Assembly (NCBI GenBank): GCA_964585685.1
Contig: CAZPEP010000055.1
Coordinates: 34,587-98,586 of the forward strand
DNA from: JALHVH01 sp964585685
Lineage (GTDB): Bacteria > Acidobacteriota > Aminicenantia > Aminicenantales > Saccharicenantaceae
Length of the DNA: 64,000 nt
Reading direction: 5' to 3'
The number at the start of each line of letters is the position of its first letter. Position 1 is the first letter of the stretch. Below the pieces are notes generated by a model. The model was not told where the DNA came from, searched no databases, and saw only the letters and a list, made by a program, of their open reading frames with translations. Below, in pieces: positions 15,719-24,370 of this stretch. The translations under genes were made by a program, and so were the position numbers.

Positions 15719-17567
15719 GGGGTTCCAGCGTCGGAACAGCTGCGCGCTTGCGGCCTTTCTGGAGATTATAGACCTTTCGGAACCAGGCGCAGGATTCCAG
15801 AAGTTCGGGGTGAGTCCCCTGGGCGATCAGCCCGCCTTTATTGAGGACGAATATCCTGTCGGCCTCAGCGAGGTCATGGAGGTCATGGGTGACGAAAAGG
15901 GTCGTGCACCTGCGCCGCAGCCGGAACAGGGCCTGCTTGATGTCTTCGACGCTGACCGCATCCAGCCTGGCAAAAAGCTCATCCACGAGCAGGATATCGA
16001 AATCCTTAACGAACGCCCTGGCCATGGCGATCCTTTGCTGCTGGCCGGAGGAAAGCGTCGTGCCTGTCTCGCTGACCTCGGTCTGATACCCCTTCGGCAA
16101 GCCCATGATGAACTCATGGGCATGGGCACTCCTGGCCGCTTCTTCGATCTCCGCAGGTGTAGCCCCGGGCCTGCCATAGGCGATATTATCAGCCACGGTC
16201 GTTTTGAAAAGGATGGGCTCGGGGAGGACGACAGCGAACCGCTCGCGATAGGCTTCGACATCATAGTCCCTGATATCGCGGCCATCGACCAGGATCTTCC
16301 CCTTCGTCGGGTCATAGATGCGCAGGAGAAGGTTGAGCAGCGTGGATTTTCCAGCCCCGCTCGGCCCGACAATACCGATCAGCTTGCCGGGATCCACCTC
16401 GAAGCTGAGGTCTTTGATGGCCGGCCGCCCTTCACTATATCTAAAACTGACCTCGGAGAAATGGATCTCACCCCGAAGCCGGTCGGGGACAAACGCGTCC
16501 GGCCTGTTTTGAATCGCCTCCTTGACGGAAAGAACCTCCATCACGCGTTCGCTGCAGGCCGCGACCCTGGACAGTCGTGCCGTGACCCGGGCCAATCGGC
16601 GCAGGGGACGATAGAAACCACGGAGGTAGGTCATGAAGACCAGCAGGTCGCCGGGGCTGAGGATCCCGAGCTTGGCCCGATAGGCGCCAAGGCCGAGGAC
16701 GCCGCAGATACCCACGGCCGTGATGAGGTCGACCGACCGGGTCATGTTGGCCTCCAGCCTTTTTGTCCGGAGGCTGAATTTCATATTTTTGCTGTTCTGA
16801 TCAGCGAATCGGTTGTCATGATACTCGGCCCTCGCGTAGGCCTGGATGACGCGTATCGCGCGAAGTGCTTCCGAGGCCGTGGCGGCTATCCGGCCCTCGT
16901 GGGCCCGGCTCTTCCTTGACGCCTGACGGATATTGCCGCTGAAATGGAAGGAGACCAGGGCCAACGCCGGGAGGACGATCAAGGAAACGAGCGTGAGGAG
17001 GGGATCCACGGCCAGCATGACAAAGGGCATGCCGACCAGGACCAGGACCTCGCTGACCGACGTCATCATCGATTCCACGAGCATCTCCCGGAGCATGTTG
17101 ATGTCGTTGGTGATGTTCGTGACGAGTTCGCCGATGGGCTTTTTATCGTGGAACTGAAGGGAAAGGCGCTGGATGTGGGCGAAAAGCTTCCGGCGGATGC
17201 TGTAGACGATGCGATGACCGGCCGTGGCGACAAGGACGGTGTATCGGTAGCTGAAGACACCATCGAGGACGACGACGGCGATGTATGCGGCGATCGAGGC
17301 GCCCAGAATGGTTTCGGGCGAGGCCGAGCCGAACAGGTTCGCCAGGAGTCCGGTCTTGGGCAGGGGGCGCCGGATCAACACGTAGTCAAAAATGATCTTC
17401 AGCGGCCATGGCTGGGCCAGAATGAAAGCGGACTGGATTGCCGCGCTCAACAGGCCCAGGATGAGAAGGCCCTTCTGGCTCTTGAGATACGGTTTGAAAT
17501 AGCGGAAGACGCTTCCCGGGCGGTGCTTTTTGACCTCCCGGAGCATCTGGCTGAGCTGGACCTTCAC
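15711..17567 (-). CDS. ABC exporter, fused membrane and ATPase domains (MsbA type)
   Basis: 618 residues. The N-terminal 330 carry six membrane helices with NITNDINMLREM near the coupling region, as in MsbA/lipid-linked exporters. The ATPase follows: Walker A GPSGAGKST near 396, signature LSSGQQQRIA and Walker B DILLVDELFARLD. The second Gly of LSGGQ is kept but the first is Ser, and the D-loop box reads ELFARLD instead of EATSALD; the catalytic Glu is present. It overlaps both neighbours. It probably flips the lipid-linked product of the adjacent glycosyltransferases. Confidence 0.9.
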   Translation of the reverse strand: MKVQLSQMLREVKKHRPGSVFRYFKPYLKSQKGLLILGLLSAAIQSAFILAQPWPLKIIFDYVLIRRPLPKTGLLANLFGSASPETILGASIAAYIAVVVLDGVFSYRYTVLVATAGHRIVYSIRRKLFAHIQRLSLQFHDKKPIGELVTNITNDINMLREMLVESMMTSVSEVLVLVGMPFVMLAVDPLLTLVSLIVLPALALVSFHFSGNIRQASRKSRAHEGRIAATASEALRAIRVIQAYARAEYHDNRFADQNSKNMKFSLRTKRLEANMTRSVDLITAVGICGVLGLGAYRAKLGILSPGDLLVFMTYLRGFYRPLRRLARVTARLSRVAACSERVMEVLSVKEAIQNRPDAFVPDRLRGEIHFSEVSFRYSEGRPAIKDLSFEVDPGKLIGIVGPSGAGKSTLLNLLLRIYDPTKGKILVDGRDIRDYDVEAYRERFAVVLPEPILFKTTVADNIAYGRPGATPAEIEEAARSAHAHEFIMGLPKGYQTEVSETGTTLSSGQQQRIAMARAFVKDFDILLVDELFARLDAVSVEDIKQALFRLRRRCTTLFVTHDLHDLAEADRIFVLNKGGLIAQGTHPELLESCAWFRKVYNLQKGRKRAAVPTLEPHV

Positions 17568-18778
17568 CGGGACAGTTCCTCCATCGCGGACCGGACAAGA
17601 TCTTGGATGACTCGGGCGTTATGATCCCATGTCATGTTTTTTGAGGACTCCCGAGCCGCCTCCCCCAGCTCTTGACGCAGACGCGGGTCGGAACGCAACA
17701 GCCTGAAGCACCTGGCCAGCGCCGGGACGTCTCCCGGCTTGTAAAGGAGAGCCGTCTTCCTGTTCTTGAGGACCTCGGCGACCTGGCCAACCCGGCTGGC
17801 GACGATCGCCCGGCCGGAGGCCATGTATTCCGCGATCTTGAGCGGAGAAAAATAGAACTCGGCCACGGCGGGGTAGGGAGCGACGGCAACGTGCATTTTG
17901 GAGAGCCACGCCGGAACGTCCTCGTGCTTGACCGGTCCCGCCCAATTGACGTTATCTGAGAAGCCCAAACGACGCGCTTTGGACTCGAGAGCCGGCCTTT
18001 CGGGGCCGTCCCCCACGATGAGGAGCCGGGCATCCGGGACGTGCTTGAGCAGAAGCCGAAAAGCTTCCAGCAGGTCGAGAAGGCCATGCCACGGTTTGAG
18101 GCTTCCCACGAAGCCGAGGACGAAGGGCTGGGCCGCGGGAGGAGAATCCACGGAGATCGCATGGAACATTTCGTCGGCGGCATTGGGCAGGACGGCAACG
18201 CGCTCGGGCTTTGTGCCGCACGAAACGGCAAAATTCCGGATCGCGCTCGAGACGGCAATGACCCGGTCGGCTTCGGCCAACAGGGTCGACTCTATGGCGG
18301 AGGCGAAATCTTCGAGCTCCATCTGACGATGCTGTTTGTGCTCATCGGTCAGGGGGGCATTGACTTCGAGAAGGTAAGGAATCTTTTTCCGGCGGGCGAA
18401 CTGAAGTCCGGCGAAGCTGAACAGGCTCATCCTCTCAAGGACGGCGTCGATCGGGGCTTCCTTATGGAGACGCTCCAGCTTTCGGCTCAGTTCTACGTTC
18501 CGGGCCAGGTCCAAGAAAACTCGGCCCTTTTCCAGTCCGGTCTTGGCCTGGATGACCTGGCTTATCCTCTGAGCAAGGGATTCCTTAGGAAGCGACTCGA
18601 TGGATACACCGGGAACGCTATCCTCCTCCCGGGTCCGGGCAGCAAGGAGCGTCGTATCGATGCCGACTCTGGCCAAGGCTGCCGCCAGCTGACGTAAATG
18701 AACCGAGGAGCCCATGTGGCCATCGACCGGGATTCCCCGATCGGCGCAGATATAGACGAGGCGACGCCGGGGGGTCAT
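17564..18778 (-). CDS. Glycosyltransferase family 4 protein
   Basis: 404 residues with the GT-B fold. The N-terminal domain begins RLVYICADRGIPVDGHMGSS with a Gly-rich turn. The C-terminal domain has LGFVGSLKPWHGLLDLLEAF, LLIVGDGPE, then KIAEYMASGRAIVASRVGQV, where the family's E-x7-E motif is degenerate. It transfers a sugar from a nucleotide donor at the inner face of the membrane. ATGA overlaps on both sides place it in the middle of the seven-gene operon. Confidence 0.88.
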   Translation of the reverse strand: MTPRRRLVYICADRGIPVDGHMGSSVHLRQLAAALARVGIDTTLLAARTREEDSVPGVSIESLPKESLAQRISQVIQAKTGLEKGRVFLDLARNVELSRKLERLHKEAPIDAVLERMSLFSFAGLQFARRKKIPYLLEVNAPLTDEHKQHRQMELEDFASAIESTLLAEADRVIAVSSAIRNFAVSCGTKPERVAVLPNAADEMFHAISVDSPPAAQPFVLGFVGSLKPWHGLLDLLEAFRLLLKHVPDARLLIVGDGPERPALESKARRLGFSDNVNWAGPVKHEDVPAWLSKMHVAVAPYPAVAEFYFSPLKIAEYMASGRAIVASRVGQVAEVLKNRKTALLYKPGDVPALARCFRLLRSDPRLRQELGEAARESSKNMTWDHNARVIQDLVRSAMEELSR

Positions 18779-20049
18779 GCCTTCCTCCGGGGTCCGGGAG
18801 GCCCTGATGCTTTATGATTTCGGGCGGACGAGACCAGGCGGCGATGCAGGCGGAGGACGTTCCGACGGATGTCGAAGTCTTTCTCGACCTTTTCACGCCC
18901 GAGACGAGAAAGACGGCGGCGCTGCCGGGGATGGCGGAGCAGGCCCGCCATGGCCTTGGCCAGGGCTTCCGAGTCCTTCTGCGCGACGATAAGGCCGCAT
19001 TTCCCCTTGTCGAGGATCTCCGGAATTCCGACGACATCGGTGGAGATCACCGGGAGGCCTGTAGCCATGGCTTCCAGCAGGACGGTGGGCAAAGCGTCGC
19101 GATTTCCGTCGTCGGCGATGATGGCAGGGAGGACAAAAATGGCGGCCTCCTCCATGTTTTTAAGGACCGCGTCCTGGGGCAGACCGCCCAGGAGTCTGAC
19201 CGCTCGGCCGAGGTTGAGTTGTGAAATGAGCGACTTGAGGGCACCTTTCTCCTCCCCATCGCCGATGATCCGGCAATCCAGTCTAAAACCCTGCCTTTGA
19301 AGGATGCCGACGGCCTCGATGAGATACCGAAAGCCCTTTTTCTCCACGAGCCGTCCCACGGAAAGGACGACGGCATCCTTCCGCGGGGCTTTCGGCGGAA
19401 GGAAGATATCGAGGTTGACGCCATTGTAGAGACGGACGATCTTGGGCCAGCTGGCCCGCGGGAGATTCTTGCGGAGATGGTCCCGGTTGGAGCGGGAGAC
19501 CGTCACCAGAAAAGCCGAGTTCATCGCGATGTCCCGGAGAAGCCCCAAATGCACGTCCTTATGATAGATGTCCTTCGCATGCGCGGTGAAACTGTAGGGA
19601 ATCCCCGTCATCATCGAGGCATACATCGTCACCAGGGCCGGCTCGTCGGCAAAATGAGCATGGAGGTGGTTCAGCCCGAGGTCAAGGCTTGTTTCGGCGA
19701 TATAGGCCGCCCGCATGAAATACTTGAGGCCGGCGTCCGTCGGGCAGGCCAGGGCATGCCAAAGGGCCTGGCCGTACCCCTTACGGTGCTGCTGGACGCG
19801 CGCCAGAATCCTGCGCAGGCGGCTCCAGAAATCGGGATAGCTGGGACTCGGGAGGTAACGAATGCCCGCCCGCAGCTTGGACAATTGGGGGTGGAAGCGG
19901 CCTTCCGTAGGAGGACGGATCGAAAATATTTCGACTTCCAGGCCTTGCCGTTCAAGCTCCAGGATCTCATTGAGGACAAAGGTCTCCGAGAAGCGGGGAA
20001 ACATCTTCAGGACATACCCGATGCGGATCCCTTTAGCTTTCGCGATCAT
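18775..20049 (-). CDS. Glycosyltransferase family 4 protein
   Basis: 424 residues. The start IRIGYVLKMFPRFSETFVLN matches the subgroup seen in exopolysaccharide loci. Later motifs are HLHAHFADEPALVTMYASM, SVGRLVEKKGFRYLIEAVGI, IIGDGEEKG, and the donor-binding EAMATGLPVISTDVVGIPEI. The protein is soluble or peripheral to the membrane. Its ATG overlaps the preceding stop by 4 bases. Confidence 0.9.
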   Translation of the reverse strand: MIAKAKGIRIGYVLKMFPRFSETFVLNEILELERQGLEVEIFSIRPPTEGRFHPQLSKLRAGIRYLPSPSYPDFWSRLRRILARVQQHRKGYGQALWHALACPTDAGLKYFMRAAYIAETSLDLGLNHLHAHFADEPALVTMYASMMTGIPYSFTAHAKDIYHKDVHLGLLRDIAMNSAFLVTVSRSNRDHLRKNLPRASWPKIVRLYNGVNLDIFLPPKAPRKDAVVLSVGRLVEKKGFRYLIEAVGILQRQGFRLDCRIIGDGEEKGALKSLISQLNLGRAVRLLGGLPQDAVLKNMEEAAIFVLPAIIADDGNRDALPTVLLEAMATGLPVISTDVVGIPEILDKGKCGLIVAQKDSEALAKAMAGLLRHPRQRRRLSRLGREKVEKDFDIRRNVLRLHRRLVSSARNHKASGPPGPRRKA

Positions 20050-21254
20050 GGCTCGACTCCGGCATCATCGGATCGAGGCTTCCGCAGAAGTTCTCCCAAA
20101 TAGTGAACGGCGTTTGTGACCCCGTCGAACCTCAGCCCGGGAGCGGGCGATCTCGGCGGAGGCGTAGAAAGCATCCTCGTGACCTTCCGGCAGATCAGCT
20201 CCGGCGTCATGTGGCCGGGATGGATCATTTCGATCAGGCCGCGGCGCGCAAGAGCTTTTGCCCGGATAAGCTGCTCCCGCCGTGGGAAGACGCGGGGTAT
20301 GACGAGAAGCTTCTTTTTTAGCGAAAGGGTTTCATACACGGTGTTGTAGCCTCCCATGGCTACGACAAGATCGGAAGCGCAGAGCCAGTCCGCAAAATCG
20401 AAAACATAGTAATGAATAAAAACGTTCGGGACATTGCCGAAGGAAGCCACGATCTTGTTTCTCTTGGCTTGGGGGAAGAACGGGCCCAAGAGGATAAAAT
20501 GCTGGGTATCTTTAAGCTCCGGACAATTAACAACGCCCTCGAGGTAGTTCCGGATCAAGGCGAATCCGTCTTCGCCTCCCCCGACGGTCACCGTCACGAT
20601 CGGCGTCCCGGCATGCGGGTAAGATTTCGGATCGGACGGGCTGGTATGCCGGAAAGAGAAGGCGCCGAGAAATCCGCAGAAGCGGGTTTTTCGAGCGGCG
20701 GCCGGCGGAAAGTCATAGGCCTTCACGGGGTTGAATATCTCAGGCCGGCTGAAGACAAGGATCCGGTCGTAGAGCCGGCAGAGGGCGTCATAGTCGCCCC
20801 GCCCAGTCCAGGTCGACTTGATGTGGCGGGGTGAATCCAGAACATCCCTGAGCAGGAGCACGGTCTTGACAGGCCTTCTTTCCGCCCTGATCCGTTCGAG
20901 GAGAGGCAGAAGCTCGCCGTTCATGCCCCGAGGGACGTTGTCCACGATGAATAGGTCCGGCCGGAAACTCTCGACGGCGGCACCGAGGACGTTCGAGCGG
21001 ATCGAGGTCAGCATTCTCATGGGAACGCCGAGGCGGCGCGCTTTGTATTTCTCGGGTCCTATCTTGGTCACTCCCGGCATTCGGACGAAATCGATCCTCT
21101 TTGAGGGTGGAATGATCCCGGGCTTTTCGAGTCCGGTCAAGATCAGACAGCGCGCGTCCGAAAAAGCCTGGGTCAGGCCTCTGGCCAACTTGGCAACGCG
21201 CTGGGTATGCCCGAGCCCCAGTGTGTCATGAGTATACAAGGCGATTCGTGGCAT
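20046..21254 (-). CDS. MurG/GT28-like glycosyltransferase
   Basis: First gene of the operon, with a GAGGGAG site before the ATG at 21254. The 402-residue protein opens with ALYTHDTLGLGHTQRVAKLA, a glycine-rich acceptor loop as in MurG/GT28 enzymes, and has TVTVGGGEDGFAL, then DLVVAMGGYNTVYETLSLKK, the MGGYNT donor loop equivalent to the GG-x-T/S loop of MurG. It probably adds a sugar to a lipid or polyol acceptor at the start of glycan assembly. The acceptor is unknown. Confidence 0.82.
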   Translation of the reverse strand: MPRIALYTHDTLGLGHTQRVAKLARGLTQAFSDARCLILTGLEKPGIIPPSKRIDFVRMPGVTKIGPEKYKARRLGVPMRMLTSIRSNVLGAAVESFRPDLFIVDNVPRGMNGELLPLLERIRAERRPVKTVLLLRDVLDSPRHIKSTWTGRGDYDALCRLYDRILVFSRPEIFNPVKAYDFPPAAARKTRFCGFLGAFSFRHTSPSDPKSYPHAGTPIVTVTVGGGEDGFALIRNYLEGVVNCPELKDTQHFILLGPFFPQAKRNKIVASFGNVPNVFIHYYVFDFADWLCASDLVVAMGGYNTVYETLSLKKKLLVIPRVFPRREQLIRAKALARRGLIEMIHPGHMTPELICRKVTRMLSTPPPRSPAPGLRFDGVTNAVHYLGELLRKPRSDDAGVEP

Positions 21255-21320
21255 AAATCTCCCTCAAAACGACATTCCGGTTAGATAGAGCCTTAATAAC
21301 TTAGCGGCCCGATGCGGATA

Positions 21321-21806
21321 TGTCAATAGCCGAATCGCGCCATCTAAAATCTTACCGAAGGCCAATATGTCTTGCCATTTAAAAATCTTACCATGGCTGG
21401 ACAGGGACACGGGGGTCTTCGTACTCTACCTTTTCTCATTGAGGAGGTCAGAGTATGGATCTACACAGCCGGAGGGCCCTCATGGATTCCATGTCTGAGC
21501 GCTACCGTCGAGCCGCTAAAAGGTCGAACACCTCCTCCATCTCCGCTCCAGGCTGGACCCTTTCGCTCTATCGAAGATCATCCGACGGAAGCTCGAACGG
21601 ATCTGGGAGATGCGCCACACCGGGAAGAGAAAAGCAAAATCCAAGGGCGTATCCGACATGGAGATCTCCCGCTCGCTCTCGCGAACACTTTCCTATCCCC
21701 ACGTCGTTTCGAGCAGCCGATGACTCCTCAACCCCTCTCCGCTTGGGTAAGATTATTAAATGGCAAGATGATACCTTCTACGGTAAGGTTTTAAAATGGC
21801 TTGACA
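21321..21806. mobile_element. Internally deleted insertion sequence with multi-part terminal inverted repeats
   Basis: The left end (21321-21418) and the right end (21748-21806) match each other in inverted orientation: TGTCAA, then GCCAT-TAAAAT-CTTACC, then CTTGCCATTTAA and ATCTTACC. Each end thus holds two spaced copies of a CTTACC-type block. The 486-base element encloses only the first and last parts of a transposase frame. A complete relative would be about 1.5 kb. It sits between the glycosyltransferase operon promoter and the LtaS-like gene. Confidence 0.7.
21455..21723 (+). pseudogene. Transposase remnant (N-terminus joined to C-terminus, frameshifted)
   Basis: GAGGAGG precedes an ATG at 21455 that reads MDLHSRRALMDSMSERYRRA, a start I associate with a group of integrase-core transposases. 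After about 25 codons the homology shifts to another frame, which begins near 21535 and reads LRSRLDPFALSKIIRRKLER (the NPFxL-type C-terminal helix), ending at 21723. The whole DDE core is missing. The two pieces and the frame change show an internal deletion. Confidence 0.6.
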
Positions 21807-22138
21807 GGGTAATGAGCTCTGCCCCCGATTGCCAAGGGCGGTGGCTTCTTTATCGGCCATTCGGTTTCCTATTCAACCTAGGTCGGTCAAGCGTCAGCAG
21901 ATCAGGGATCAGGCACGCCATTTTTGGGCGGCATTCGCCTGATCGGGCATAACGGAATATGCGGCTTTCTGTTTCGCTATAAGAAGTTGCTCCCGGCCAA
22001 ATAGCGAATCCTGCCACAACTTATTGAGTAATTGCTGTCCGCTTGGATATTGACGAAAACCGGGACGGCGTCAGCTAATTTTGCATGGGAAACGGCGTCC
22101 ATAACTTAAGAAATCAGCGCGTGATTTTGAAGAGGATT
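21807..22138. other. Intergenic region without recognised features
   Basis: It lies between the deleted insertion sequence and the 3' end of the LtaS-like gene. I see no convincing frame, RNA gene or U-tailed hairpin. A weak inverted repeat around 21900-21945 (GATCAGG and CCTGATC) is the only structure noted and could act as a terminator for the minus-strand gene upstream on either side. Confidence 0.5.
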
Positions 22139-24202
22139 TTAATCCTTTTCGAAAAGGCTCTTATAGAAATCGTTGATCTTTGGGTCCCAGATCCTGTCGT
22201 TATAGATGGCCCAATCTCCTAGGTCGAGCGTCGTTTCGATGTTCGTGACGATCTGCCTGCGTCTGTCCTGGGGGAGATCGATCGGCCGGCCGTTCTTCCG
22301 GTCATAGACCCTCAGCTTGTTCTCGGCGGTATTGTAGGCGCAAAACGAGATCTCATCGTAGTACCAGACCTGGGGGTTGTTCCGGCCACGATAGGCGAGA
22401 TAGAACGGGGTGACGCTCTTCTTCAGGAGGCTGCGGCCGATGAAGGGGTTAGCGATATGGATATCCAGCATGTCCAGGACGGTGGGAGCGATGTCCACCT
22501 GGCCGGCGATCTCACTCACGACCCGCCCCTTCTCGTCGGCAGGATCGTAGATGAGCAGGGGAATATGGAATTCGTTCTCGCAGAGCTCGAATTCCGTAGC
22601 CCTCCCCCCCTTCGTCCTGTTGTTGCCTGTATCGGCGAATATGAAAAAGATCGTGTTATTGAAATAGTCCTTTTCCCGGACCATGTCGAAAAAGCGGCCG
22701 AGGGCGAAATCCGTATAATGGAACGTGTTCAGATACCGGCCGAAGACGCCGCTCTCGAGGTCGCGCTCGAATCTTTTATCGGGGACGGCCCAGGGCAGAT
22801 GGTTGGTCGCCGTGAGGACGATGGCGAAGAACGGCTTCCTGGATTCGTCCATGGTTTTCACGGCCATCTTTACGATGTCCTCGTCCCCATAGGAAAATCC
22901 CGCCTTGGCGGCCGTCGGGGGGAAAAAGGGTTTATCGATGATCGCGAAATTCCCGTGGCGTTTGAAATAATCCCTGGAATTGTCGAAACTCGCCGGCCAG
23001 GAGTTGACCCAAATGTTCGAATAGCCGAACAGGTTTAGGATCTCGGGGAGGGAAAAGAGGGAGATGCGGTCGTGCTCCCGCATGACCGTCTTTCCCTTGA
23101 AACAATCGTAGAAGGAGTTCAGGGCGGAGAACTGGGCCCCGGCCGTCCTGTCGCAGGGCCCGTAGAAATCAGTGAACAAGGTTCCACGGGAGGCCAGGGC
23201 GTCAAAATTGGGCGTCAGGCTGTAAGCCCCGCCGAAAGCGCCGATCTCCCGGCAGCGGAAGCTTTCGAGGATGAGGAAGACGACGTTGCGTATGGGCCGC
23301 GTCCTCTTTTTCAGGTCCGTTCCGGACGGGCGCCCTTCCCTGTTGGCGATCCCCATTCGGGAAGCGTCCCTTTTTGGGATCTTGATGTAGGGATATCCTC
23401 CGCCATACCAGACCTCGTCGCTTGAGAGTGGGAAAGGATGAGACGCGGGCGCGCTCATTTCCGATCCGGCCGTCTTCGCTCGTATCTCCCGGACCGTACG
23501 AAAATATGTCTCGAGCCTGGGGATATCCCTGATGAAGCCGACCCAGACGTTGTCCCGGCCGGGATCGCCGGTCTCCGCCCCCCGCTTTCCGACAACCCCT
23601 CCGAGGAAGGCTAGGCCGGTGATGGCCGCCAGGACCACGGCTAGGACCACTAGCTTTTTCCCCGCTGTTCTCAGGATAACGGCTCGGTGCACGGCCAGGC
23701 CCCCGATGGCGAGAGCGGCCAGGGGGACAATGAGGAACAGTAGCTCATACGGCCGGACCCAAAGGTCTCGGAGCGTCTCCTTCCAGGTGGATCCCATGTT
23801 CTGGATGTATTCGAGGTCGAACAACCGGATGTTCTCCCGGTAGAAATTGAGGTACTGGAGATTGGCGTAGCTGGTTAGGACGACGAGGATCTTTAGCGGG
23901 AAAACTATCGTGAAATAGGCTCGCTTTCCGGCTGCAAAGGCCAGCAGCGTCAACAAAGCCAGGCACGCTGCGATTGCGCTGTCCTCGAGAAACCCGGTCG
24001 GGATCCCCGACGCGGGCGAGGGACCGGCGTCCTGGGCTAAAAATAGGGCATAGGCCCTCGATACGAAAAGGAAGGCCAGTGAGAACAGTAGCGTCGCTCC
24101 GGCAAAATAGGGAACCCTTCTTTCTCGAACAACAGGCCCTATCGGGAGCTTGATCGGTCGATCGTTCATTGGGCCAGGGCCTTTTATGGGATTGGCGGAC
24201 AT
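22139..24202 (-). CDS. LtaS-like sulfatase-fold membrane enzyme
   Basis: 687 residues. Five membrane helices fill the first 220 positions. The C-terminal domain is an alkaline-phosphatase/sulfatase fold of the LTA synthase type: NVVFLILESFRCREIGAFGG (metal-binding Glu), the nucleophile Thr353 in CDRTAGAQF, and a later FADTGNN-type metal site followed by HIPLLIYDP. Known relatives transfer glycerol phosphate or phosphoethanolamine from lipids to glycans in the periplasm. In a diderm it more likely decorates a lipid or polysaccharide; the nearby glycan operon fits this. It is transcribed alone as far as can be seen. Confidence 0.85.
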   Translation of the reverse strand: MSANPIKGPGPMNDRPIKLPIGPVVRERRVPYFAGATLLFSLAFLFVSRAYALFLAQDAGPSPASGIPTGFLEDSAIAACLALLTLLAFAAGKRAYFTIVFPLKILVVLTSYANLQYLNFYRENIRLFDLEYIQNMGSTWKETLRDLWVRPYELLFLIVPLAALAIGGLAVHRAVILRTAGKKLVVLAVVLAAITGLAFLGGVVGKRGAETGDPGRDNVWVGFIRDIPRLETYFRTVREIRAKTAGSEMSAPASHPFPLSSDEVWYGGGYPYIKIPKRDASRMGIANREGRPSGTDLKKRTRPIRNVVFLILESFRCREIGAFGGAYSLTPNFDALASRGTLFTDFYGPCDRTAGAQFSALNSFYDCFKGKTVMREHDRISLFSLPEILNLFGYSNIWVNSWPASFDNSRDYFKRHGNFAIIDKPFFPPTAAKAGFSYGDEDIVKMAVKTMDESRKPFFAIVLTATNHLPWAVPDKRFERDLESGVFGRYLNTFHYTDFALGRFFDMVREKDYFNNTIFFIFADTGNNRTKGGRATEFELCENEFHIPLLIYDPADEKGRVVSEIAGQVDIAPTVLDMLDIHIANPFIGRSLLKKSVTPFYLAYRGRNNPQVWYYDEISFCAYNTAENKLRVYDRKNGRPIDLPQDRRRQIVTNIETTLDLGDWAIYNDRIWDPKINDFYKSLFEKD

Positions 24203-24307
24203 TCTTTCAGCGACGATGATATGCGATTGGCATCAGATCGTCTAACGATTGGTGGGGCGGCCGGCCTCGGAAACCTGCTCCGGATCCATCAGTCGGGGTT
24301 TATAGGC

Positions 24308-24333
24308 CCGGGGCGGCGCCCTGTCCGCCCCGG
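24308..24333 (-). terminator. GC-rich hairpin after the gntP-like gene
   Basis: CCGGGGCGG, eight bases, CCGCCCCGG: a perfect 9-bp stem about 40 bases beyond the GntP stop. There is no U-run, so it is at best a weak intrinsic terminator or an mRNA 3'-end stabiliser. Confidence 0.4.
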
Positions 24334-24370
24334 CGCGCCGGACGCGCCTCCCGACGTCCGCGAGAGTCCC

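Noticed and set aside
15558..16919. Plus-strand frame opposite the ABC exporter
   Set aside because: The minus strand carries all ABC motifs; the plus frame is a shadow.
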